A stretch of 38,496 nucleotides of DNA. Origin: a virus. How positions within the stretch are numbered: position 1 is the stretch's first letter; each line of letters starts with the position of its first letter. The position numbers and the translations under genes are program-made. This document shows positions 32,295 through 38,496 of this stretch, piece after piece. The DNA is taken from IMG/VR virus record IMGVR_UViG_3300020473_000063, positions 1 to 38,496 of that record. One strand, written 5' to 3'. Under the pieces are notes generated by a model, which was not told where the DNA came from, did not search any database, and was given only the letters and a program-made list of their open reading frames with translations.

Positions 32295-33702
32295 GTTCAT
32301 GAGAGAGATTATAGAGAATACTGATGGAGTTCATCACTTTTCTCACCACGGAAAAAGCTTTCAGGAGAAAATATTCCAAGGCTTAGTATCAGATAATCAG
32401 TGGGCGAGTCAAATGGTGGAAGTTATGCGCCCAAACTTTTTTGACATTGATTATTTGAGATTTTTAACAGAAAAGTATTTTGCCTACTATAACAAGTATC
32501 GGTGCTTTCCAACCCTCGGTCTGCTAGTAAACGTTATCAAAGAAGAGCTGACAGACGGCACTGACGATGTTCTTCGCGACCAAATTATTGAATTTCTACT
32601 TCGTGTTCGGGCCAACCCAAATCCGGGTGATATTGGGTACGTAAAAGATAAAACTTTAGACTTTTGCAAAAGGCAGGCTTTCAAGGGCGCTCTAGAAAAG
32701 TCTGTTGACCTAATTGAAGGTGAAAACTTTGAAGAAGTTATTGACTTGATGAAAAACGCAGTCTCAGTTGGAATGCAAAATTCAAGCGGTCATGACTTTT
32801 TTGAAGACATAGAAGCACGCTTTGTAAAGATCAACAGAAATGCTGTTCCAACTGGTTTTGATAGACTGGACAAGAAAGATATTTTCAAAGGCGGGCTGGG
32901 ACGAGGTGAAATTGGAGTTGTCACTGCTAATACTGGGGTTGGAAAGTCACACTGGCTCGTAGCACTAGGTGCTAATGCAATGCGCGCCGGAAAAAATGTC
33001 CTCCACTATACATTTGAGCTGACAGAAACAGCCGTAGGAATCAGATATGACAGCAATCTGTGTGGAATCCCTAGCAACGATGTGCAAGATAGAAAAGATC
33101 TAGTTCATGGTGTGTACAAAGACAAGGAATTGGGTCGTCTAATCATCAAGGAGTATCCTACAGGCAGTGCATCAGTAGTCACTCTGAGGAATCACATAGA
33201 AAAGCTGACACTGAAAGGTTTCAAGCCTAACTTGATTATAATTGACTACGCAGACATTATGAAGTCCACACGGTCTTATGACAGTCTTCGGCATGAATTG
33301 AAGCTAGTTTATGAAGAGCTTCGTAATCTTGCAATGGAGCTGGACATTCCAGTGTGGACAGCATCCCAGGCAAACAGAGACAGCGCACAGTCAGATATTG
33401 TAGGACTGGAAAATATGTCCGAAGCGTATGGAAAAGCAATGGTCGCAGATGTGGTCGTGAGCCTTTCAAGAAAAGCCGCAGAAAAATCTACAGGGTTTGG
33501 CAGGCTCTTTATTGCAAAAAACAGAGCAGGAAAAGACGGAATTGTGTTTCCTATTTCAATTGACACATCAATGTCTCTGTTTAGCATTCTGGACGAGAAT
33601 TCAATGTCACTTAGCGAAGCAACTGCCGCTTCTAACAGCGAGGCAAAAGCCGCTCTTTTAAAGAAGTGGAGAGAAGTAAAAGGTAACGAAGAAGAAGGCT
33701 AG
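32278..33702 (+). CDS. Replicative DNA helicase (DnaB / T4 gp41 type)
   Basis: A 474-residue hexameric helicase. The N-terminal domain (1-160) is helical; residues 191-230 contain PTGFDRLD ... GGLGRGEIGVVTANTGVGKSHW with Walker A ANTGVGKS (217-224); Walker B NLIIIDYADIM with D324; then a Gln-containing WTASQANRDS and RLFIAKNRAGKDG sensor/arginine-finger-like region. It unwinds the fork 5'-3' and loads with the primase (not seen in the window). The GTG start at 32278 follows GTGAGG closely and overlaps the exonuclease stop, indicating coupling. The end is rich in Glu and Lys. Confidence 0.92.
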   Translation: MAIKNEFMREIIENTDGVHHFSHHGKSFQEKIFQGLVSDNQWASQMVEVMRPNFFDIDYLRFLTEKYFAYYNKYRCFPTLGLLVNVIKEELTDGTDDVLRDQIIEFLLRVRANPNPGDIGYVKDKTLDFCKRQAFKGALEKSVDLIEGENFEEVIDLMKNAVSVGMQNSSGHDFFEDIEARFVKINRNAVPTGFDRLDKKDIFKGGLGRGEIGVVTANTGVGKSHWLVALGANAMRAGKNVLHYTFELTETAVGIRYDSNLCGIPSNDVQDRKDLVHGVYKDKELGRLIIKEYPTGSASVVTLRNHIEKLTLKGFKPNLIIIDYADIMKSTRSYDSLRHELKLVYEELRNLAMELDIPVWTASQANRDSAQSDIVGLENMSEAYGKAMVADVVVSLSRKAAEKSTGFGRLFIAKNRAGKDGIVFPISIDTSMSLFSILDENSMSLSEATAASNSEAKAALLKKWREVKGNEEEG

Positions 33703-33785
33703 CACCCATTATGAGAAAAGACTTTGTAGAAAGTAACATTTTCAATTCACAATTTTGCGGTCTAATTCTAGAATCTAAAATGACG

Positions 33786-33794
33786 TGTTATAAA
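33786..33794 (+). promoter_or_regulatory. Possible extended -10 promoter for the ribonucleotide reductase unit
   Basis: TGTTATAAA is an extended -10 (TGn + TATAAA), also close to the T4 late element TATAAATA, placed 16 bases before ATG 33810 in a 107-base gap. A perfect palindrome ATTCTAGAAT lies at 33765-33774, about 12 bases upstream. No clear -35 box. Confidence 0.4.
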
Positions 33795-33809
33795 TGTTGA
33801 GGAAGATAA

Positions 33810-36299
33810 ATGTCGACGTATGATGAAGCATATAAGAAAAGTTTAGAGTATTTTGGCGGGGATGAATTAGCAGCCAATGTCTTTATTACAAAATACGCCC
33901 TCACTGATAAATCGGGCGAAATACATGAGCAAACACCGGATGAAATGCATCGCAGAATGTCCCGAGAGTTCGCAAGAATAGAGTCAAACTATCCAAACCC
34001 AATGACAGAAGATGAGATCTATGACCTCCTAGCTCACTTCAAGCATGTTGTTCCTCAAGGTTCACCAATGTCAGGAATTGGAAACCCACACCAGATTCAG
34101 TCACTTTCTAACTGTTTTGTAATTGAATCCCCGTATGACTCTTACGGAGGAATTCTTAAGACAGATCAAGAACTAGTTCAAATAGCAAAAAGAAGGGGCG
34201 GAGTCGGGTTTGATTTGAGTACAATTAGACCTAAGGGGCTGTCAACAGGTAATTGTGCCAGGACAACTGACGGCATCGAAGTCTTTATGGACAGGTTTTC
34301 AAATTCATGTCGAGAAGTAGCACAAGGCGGCCGGCGAGGAGCCTTAATGTTGACTATTTCTGTGCATCACCCCCAGATTCAGGATTTTGTAAAAATAAAG
34401 AGAGACTTGACAAGAGTAACAGGCGCCAATATTTCAATTCGTCTTACAGATGAATTTTTAGATGCTGTCAAAAATGAGTCAAGTTTTCAGTTAAGATTTC
34501 CTGTGGAAAAAGATGCAGATCACCAAGTTACACATAGTGTTGATGCTCGAGACTTGTGGACAGAAATTATTGAAAGCGCACACGCGTCTGCTGAGCCCGG
34601 GCTTTTGTTTTGGGACACAGCAAAAAAAATGACACCGTCAGACATTTACGCAGATGAAGGGTTTGGATCTTCTTCAACTAATCCGTGCGGTGAGATTATC
34701 TTGAGCCCATATGATAGTTGCCGCCTAATATTAGTGAATCTTTTATCGTTTGTTGAGAACCCGTTTACACATGAGGCTTCTTTCAACTATGAGCTCATGT
34801 CCGACGTGACTCAAAAAGCGCAGCGATTGATGGACGATATGATTGATCTAGAGATTGAACAGGTGGAAAGAATACTTGATAAAATTGAAAGTGATCCCGA
34901 GCCTGATGCTGTAAAACAAATTGAAAAAGACTTGTGGGAAAACATAAAGACACAAGCAACTCTAGGTAGAAGAACTGGCTTAGGAGTGACAGCAGTTGGT
35001 GACACTCTAGCTGCTCTAGGACTAAAGTACGGGTCTGAAGAATCAGTCACCACCGTCGAAGAGTTTTACAAAACTTTGGCAACTAGTGCCTATCGCTCTT
35101 CCTGTGTTATGGCAAAAGAGAGAGGAGCGTTTAAAGCTCACAACCACGACAAAGAAAGAGGACATCCTTTCTTAGAGCGAATTTGGGAAGAAGCACCTGA
35201 TGTCTATGAAATGAGCAAGAAGTACGGCCGTCGTAATATAGCGCTAACCACTACAGCGCCTGCAGGATCTGTATCAGTTCTGACACAGACAACTTCTGGA
35301 ATAGAGCCTGCTTTTATGCTTCACTACACGAGGCGCAAAAAACTTACTGAGAATGATGTCGATGGCCGTGTTGATTTTATCGATGACAGTGGCGACCGAT
35401 GGCAAGAATACAGCGTTTATCATCATGGCTTTAAGAAGTGGATGAATACTTTGTCTGTCGACCAAGTCGAAACGATAAGCAACGAGAAGCTCGTTGAGAT
35501 GAGTCCATATAATGGTGCAACTGCAAACGAAATTGACTGGGTGCAAAAAGTAAAAATGCAAGCTGCAGCTCAAAAGTGGGTTTGCCATGCAATTTCTAAC
35601 ACAACCAATCTACCTGCTGACATTGACATTGAAACTGTAAAAGATGTGTATATGACTGGGTGGGAGCTAGGGTGCAAGGGAGTAACAGTTTACAGAGACG
35701 GATCTCGTGCAGGTGTTCTAGTAGCTTCAGACAAAAGTGATGAGGTAAAATTCAAAACCCACTCAGCTCCACCGCGCCCTGATCAACTAAAATGTCACAT
35801 TCATCATGCAACCATTAAAGGTGAAGCTTGGACAATTCTTGTAGGTCTACTTGATGGTAGACCTTATGAGGTAATGGGAGGCCTCCAGAAGTACATAGAG
35901 ATTCCCAAGAAATATAAAAAAGGAACAATCATAAAGCATCACTACAAGTCAAAAAACTCTCGCTATGATCTTGTTATTGGAAAGAATGGAGACACTCTAA
36001 TCATAAAAGATCTTGTTGACGTGTTCGACAATCCTAATCATGCTGGGTTTACAAGGACAATTTCACTAGCTTTAAGACATGGTGCTGCTATCAACTATGT
36101 TGTCGAGCAGCTGCAAAAAGATAGAGAAATGGACATGTTTTCATTCTCTAAGGTGATTGCTAGAGTTTTGAAAAACTATATCAAAGATGGAACAGTGCCT
36201 GGAAAGACTGTTTGTGAAAATTGCGGGGCTGAAAACTCTTTGACTTATCAAGAGGGGTGTGTCACGTGTACAGCATGTGGATCAAGTAAGTGTAGCTAG
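33810..36299 (+). CDS. nrdJ: Class II (adenosylcobalamin-dependent) ribonucleotide reductase
   Basis: An 829-residue reductase that converts ribonucleotides to deoxyribonucleotides. Active-site elements: C102 in LSNCFVI, N291-C293-E295 in NPCGE, C304 in SPYDSC, and LTTTAPAGSVS as the phosphate-binding segment. The last 180 residues hold a TSCPD-like domain (PPRPDQLKCHIHHATIKGEAWTI ...) and a Cys cluster C802-x2-C805, C817-x2-C820-x2-C823, C828, seen in NrdJ proteins. No nrdB-like small subunit is adjacent, in keeping with class II, which uses B12 and needs no oxygen. It ends just before a small unknown gene. The host must supply cobalamin or the phage must depend on an existing pool. Confidence 0.92.
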   Translation: MSTYDEAYKKSLEYFGGDELAANVFITKYALTDKSGEIHEQTPDEMHRRMSREFARIESNYPNPMTEDEIYDLLAHFKHVVPQGSPMSGIGNPHQIQSLSNCFVIESPYDSYGGILKTDQELVQIAKRRGGVGFDLSTIRPKGLSTGNCARTTDGIEVFMDRFSNSCREVAQGGRRGALMLTISVHHPQIQDFVKIKRDLTRVTGANISIRLTDEFLDAVKNESSFQLRFPVEKDADHQVTHSVDARDLWTEIIESAHASAEPGLLFWDTAKKMTPSDIYADEGFGSSSTNPCGEIILSPYDSCRLILVNLLSFVENPFTHEASFNYELMSDVTQKAQRLMDDMIDLEIEQVERILDKIESDPEPDAVKQIEKDLWENIKTQATLGRRTGLGVTAVGDTLAALGLKYGSEESVTTVEEFYKTLATSAYRSSCVMAKERGAFKAHNHDKERGHPFLERIWEEAPDVYEMSKKYGRRNIALTTTAPAGSVSVLTQTTSGIEPAFMLHYTRRKKLTENDVDGRVDFIDDSGDRWQEYSVYHHGFKKWMNTLSVDQVETISNEKLVEMSPYNGATANEIDWVQKVKMQAAAQKWVCHAISNTTNLPADIDIETVKDVYMTGWELGCKGVTVYRDGSRAGVLVASDKSDEVKFKTHSAPPRPDQLKCHIHHATIKGEAWTILVGLLDGRPYEVMGGLQKYIEIPKKYKKGTIIKHHYKSKNSRYDLVIGKNGDTLIIKDLVDVFDNPNHAGFTRTISLALRHGAAINYVVEQLQKDREMDMFSFSKVIARVLKNYIKDGTVPGKTVCENCGAENSLTYQEGCVTCTACGSSKCS

Positions 36300-36300
36300 T

Positions 36301-36306
36301 TATTTA
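36301..36306 (+). promoter_or_regulatory. TATTTA junction element after the reductase gene
   Basis: TATTTATAGG directly precedes the run ATGATGATG of the next gene. It repeats the TATTTATA string seen before the tail tube gene. The distance is short, so its role is unclear. Confidence 0.2.
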
Positions 36307-36311
36307 TAGGA

Positions 36312-36605
36312 ATGATGATGTACACAACTAAGTTGATTTGGCATAAAAAAAGTGACAAGAGAGAAGATGACATTCTTTTGGTGTATTCTTGGCCTAACTT
36401 TCGAGAGCTTTTGCAGCTAAGAAGATTGGCACAGGACAAAAAAAATCAAAAGTGGTATGTAAGAAGCTGTTCAATTGACGATAACGACACTTGTGAAGTT
36501 TTTGGTGACAAGTGGTATTACGAAACATTGCACGGATTTGACACTGTGAGAGAATTTTGCAATTGGCTGGAGGAAAAGGTTTATGTTGACAAAAGTAGCT
36601 GTTAG
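36312..36605 (+). CDS. Small hypothetical protein upstream of ClpP-like gene
   Basis: A 97-residue protein of no recognised family. It starts at one of three in-frame ATG codons (36312, 36315, 36318); TAGG at 36307 best fits the third. It is rich in Trp, Tyr and charged residues (LIWHKKSDKREDDILLVYSWPNFRELLQLRR ... WYVRSCSIDD ... FCNWLEEKVYVDK), suggesting a compact soluble domain. Its last 23 bases overlap the ClpP-like start, so the two are coupled and might act together, for example as adaptor and protease; that is only an inference from the overlap. Confidence 0.65.
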   Translation: MMMYTTKLIWHKKSDKREDDILLVYSWPNFRELLQLRRLAQDKKNQKWYVRSCSIDDNDTCEVFGDKWYYETLHGFDTVREFCNWLEEKVYVDKSSC

Positions 36606-37185
36606 TAGTCTAATCAAGGAAGTAGAGCTAAGAAAAAATCCTGTAGTGATCAGAGTCAATAAATTTGACGAAGAGAGCGCTGAAAAGTTTATAAAGCTAA
36701 TGAGCCAGGCACACAACACAGGGCAACCTGTGATTCCAATCATTATTGATTCTTACGGTGGTCAAGTATATTCACTGATGGCCATGATTGCAGCAATAAA
36801 AAATTCTGAACTTCCTGTTGCCACAATTGTACAGGGAAAGGCAATGTCTTGTGGTGCAGTCTTAACAACGTTTGGCGAAGAGGGTAGAAGATTTGCTGAC
36901 CCTAACGCAACTATCATGATTCATGACGTGTCTTCTATGGAGTGGGGGAAGGTTGAAGAGCTCAAAGCTAGCGCAAAAGAAGCTGATAGACTGAATGACA
37001 CTATCTACAAGATGATGGCACAAAATTGCGGCAAGAAGGACGATTATTTCTTAAAGATCGTTGACAAGAAGAAGCACGCAGATTGGTTCATTGATGCTGA
37101 AGAAGCAAAAAAACACAACATTATTAATCATATGCGCGTTCCAAAAATGAATATCAACGTGAGCGTGGATATTGACTTTGAATAG
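36583..37185 (+). CDS. ClpP-type serine protease
   Basis: A 200-residue ClpP homologue (E. coli ClpP is about 193 mature residues). The triad is intact: S89 in QGKAMSCGAVL, H114 in TIMIHDVSS, and D167 in HADWFIDAEEA, at the expected spacings. The IIIDSYGGQVYSLMAMIAAI segment (53-71) matches the ClpP handle-side strand-helix. No Clp ATPase lies in the window, so it would use host ClpX/A or act alone. GGAGG nine bases before ATG supports the start. Head maturation is less likely since the head genes are not nearby; protein turnover or host takeover is possible. Confidence 0.88.
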   Translation: MLTKVAVSSLIKEVELRKNPVVIRVNKFDEESAEKFIKLMSQAHNTGQPVIPIIIDSYGGQVYSLMAMIAAIKNSELPVATIVQGKAMSCGAVLTTFGEEGRRFADPNATIMIHDVSSMEWGKVEELKASAKEADRLNDTIYKMMAQNCGKKDDYFLKIVDKKKHADWFIDAEEAKKHNIINHMRVPKMNINVSVDIDFE

Positions 37186-37194
37186 GAGAAAAAA

Positions 37195-38268
37195 TTGTCA
37201 CATAACAACACTGTGCTTGTCGTAGGAACAGGTACGATCGGGGAGCCTCTAATTGGGCTTCTTTGTCGCCTAAAGAAAAAGCTTAAAATTGATGAAATAA
37301 TATTTCACAAGAGAACACCTCTTGTTGACGAGATAGCAAAAGTTGAAAGCTTGGTTTCTATGGGAGCCAAATTAGCAGTAAACAAAGGGTGCGAAGAAAA
37401 ATTTGCAGAATTTGGTCATAAAGTTTCGTATACGTGGGAGAAAGCGCTCAAGCGGTCAAAAGTAGTCATTGACTGCACACCTGCGGGAAACGAGAATAAA
37501 GAAAAGTTCTATCAAAAATACAAAGACAAACTTTTTATAGCCCAAGGAAGCGAAAAGGGGTTTGGAGTTCCTTATGCTCTAGGATTGACAGACACAAAAG
37601 TTATGGAAAAAGAAGAAGGGTATGTGCAAGTAGTGAGCTGTAATACTCACGCGATAGCCCGTCTAATCAGCGCAGTGTCAGAAAATAGTCCTGCATCAGT
37701 ATCGTTTGGAGATTTTACATGTATTAGGCGATCTAATGATGTAAGTCAAGACAGCGGCTTCTCGCCCTCGACTTCAGCTGGCAAGCACAGCGATTCTGAG
37801 TTTGGAACTCACCACGCCAAAGATGTAAATGATTTGTTTGACCACGCACTTCCTATGCCAATTTTTTCAAGTGCTCTCAAGACAAATACACAGTACATGC
37901 ATGCAATTAGATTTTCCATAAAGCTTCCTGAGTCGCTTACAAGAGAAAGTGTCCTTCAGCGACTTCGAGAAGATGAGTTTGTTTGCATGACAAAAAAAAT
38001 GTCTGCAAATCAAATTTTTTCTTTTGGGAGAGATCACGGATTCTACGGTAGAATTTATTCACAAACTGTTGTGTGTGAAGACTCAGTCGAGGTTTTCCAC
38101 TCAGAACCTTATGTTTCAAACATAGTGGGTGTAGCATTTACACCACAGGATGGCAACTCTTTGATGTCATCAGTTGCGATGTGTTTGTACGGTCTTCACG
38201 GTAGTGAGGCTCTTCATGAAAGCACTTATATTCCGCTTTTGAAAGATATGATGTTACAGAACGTGTAA
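37195..38268 (+). CDS. Type II (archaeal-type) glyceraldehyde-3-phosphate dehydrogenase homologue
   Basis: A 357-residue protein, close to the ~340 of archaeal GAPDH. Seen: Rossmann GTGTIG (11-16); VIDCTPAG (91-98); IAQGSEK (115-121); the catalytic VSCNT with C149; CIRRSNDV (176-183), equivalent to the RRGADP substrate segment; and FGTHHAKDV (203-211), matching the conserved HHGPDV block with its catalytic His. It should oxidise or form glyceraldehyde-3-phosphate with NAD(P). Some substitutions (Asn-Asp-Val for Ala-Asp-Pro, shortened PINA segment) leave the substrate open. The TTG start has AGGAG at good spacing. The gene is part of the unit after the reductase and protease. Confidence 0.82.
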   Translation: MSHNNTVLVVGTGTIGEPLIGLLCRLKKKLKIDEIIFHKRTPLVDEIAKVESLVSMGAKLAVNKGCEEKFAEFGHKVSYTWEKALKRSKVVIDCTPAGNENKEKFYQKYKDKLFIAQGSEKGFGVPYALGLTDTKVMEKEEGYVQVVSCNTHAIARLISAVSENSPASVSFGDFTCIRRSNDVSQDSGFSPSTSAGKHSDSEFGTHHAKDVNDLFDHALPMPIFSSALKTNTQYMHAIRFSIKLPESLTRESVLQRLREDEFVCMTKKMSANQIFSFGRDHGFYGRIYSQTVVCEDSVEVFHSEPYVSNIVGVAFTPQDGNSLMSSVAMCLYGLHGSEALHESTYIPLLKDMMLQNV

Positions 38269-38282
38269 TAAGTCAGAAAACA

Positions 38283-38308
38283 TGATATTATTACCTTCTA
38301 GGAGGTAA
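38283..38308 (+). promoter_or_regulatory. Extended -10 promoter next to an RBS-masking hairpin
   Basis: TGATATTAT (38283-38291) is an extended -10; a start near 38298 is predicted. The stem TTACCTT (38291-38297) pairs with GAGGTAA (38302-38308) around a CTAG loop, hiding the ribosome site AGGAGG in read-through RNA. RNA started at 38298 lacks the left arm, so its ribosome site is free. Confidence 0.45.
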
Positions 38309-38311
38309 AAC

Positions 38312-38496
38312 ATGTGGCAACCACCAAAGTCTCCTGTAGGCTTAATTCAGGAAGAATTGTGGCCTGACGAGTGGAAGATTCTAATTTCTTGTCTGATGCT
38401 GAACCAGACAACAAGAAAGCAAGTCGACAAAGTAATTTGGAAATTTTTTGACAAATGGCCAGATCCACATAGTTTAATGTCTGCAAACGTAAAAGA
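38312..38496 (+). CDS. MBD4-like thymine/uracil DNA glycosylase, N-terminal part (cut by window end)
   Basis: Sixty-one codons are visible before the window ends. The sequence PPKSPVGLIQEELWPDEWKI, then LISCLMLNQTTRKQVDKVIWKFFDKWPDPHSLMSANV, matches the start of the HhH-GPD glycosylase domain of MBD4 (P-S-P-x-x-L-x-Q-E-x-L-xx-D-xW-K-x-L-I-xx-x-x-LN-x-T). In MBD4 this enzyme removes T or U from mismatches with G. The helix-hairpin-helix and the catalytic Asp lie beyond the window. AGGAGG before ATG gives a good start. It is not a fragment of a normal endonuclease III start; the PPKSP lead is typical of the MBD4 branch. Confidence 0.75.
   Translation, partial: MWQPPKSPVGLIQEELWPDEWKILISCLMLNQTTRKQVDKVIWKFFDKWPDPHSLMSANVK

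Noticed and set aside
33711-33800. A 29-codon frame beginning MRKDFVESNIF and ending TCYKC in the gap before the reductase gene
   Set aside because: No ribosome site, its stop lies in the reductase ribosome site, and it carries the likely promoter. Treated as chance.

Overview
The window reads as part of the genome of a large, virulent tailed phage with a contractile tail (myovirus type, T4-like logic), probably from an aquatic or marine host. All supportable genes lie on the + strand, are tightly packed and often overlap by a few bases. There are no tRNAs, rRNAs, integrases or insertion sequences. The phage assignment rests on unmistakable tail sheath and tail tube proteins, a very long tape-measure gene, and a phage-type replication module. 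The host and exact lineage cannot be read from the sequence.

Layout. (1) 1-2.6 kb: an SAM-methyltransferase-like gene, a Lys/Ala-rich basic protein ending at a terminator, a PAS-like protein, and a translationally coupled coiled-coil/membrane-anchor protein. (2) 2.6-12.7 kb: neck and tail completion genes (gp13/gp14/gp15-like), two consecutive paralogous tail sheath genes of about 1,000 codons each, and the gp19-like tail tube gene, closed by a strong terminator. (3) 12.8-25.7 kb: a gp26-like zinc-ribbon protein overlapping a gp51-like small protein (possibly a frameshifted chaperone pair), a 1,540-residue tape measure, a 77-residue protein, two ~1,000-1,200-residue baseplate proteins and a LysM-like small baseplate protein. 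(4) 25.7-33.7 kb: a short family A DNA polymerase, several small proteins, a gp32-like single-strand binding protein, a second methyltransferase-like protein, a RecA-type recombinase, a 5'-3' flap exonuclease and a DnaB/gp41-type helicase. (5) 33.8-38.5 kb: metabolic and repair genes: class II (B12-dependent) ribonucleotide reductase, a small unknown, a ClpP-type protease, a type II (archaeal-type) GAPDH homologue, and the start of an MBD4-like DNA glycosylase cut by the window edge.

How it fits together: module 2-3 builds the neck, long tail and baseplate; module 4 is most of a self-sufficient replisome and recombination set; module 5 makes deoxynucleotides and may redirect host carbon/redox metabolism and protein turnover. 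Most notable for a second look are the phage type II GAPDH, the overlap at a T7 run between the gp26-like and gp51-like genes, a TATTTA element strongly over-represented at gene junctions, a T4-lysozyme-gene-like arrangement of promoter and RBS-masking hairpin in front of the glycosylase, and a polymerase with Leu at the position of E. coli Phe762. Functions are inferred from motifs read by eye; no database search was possible.
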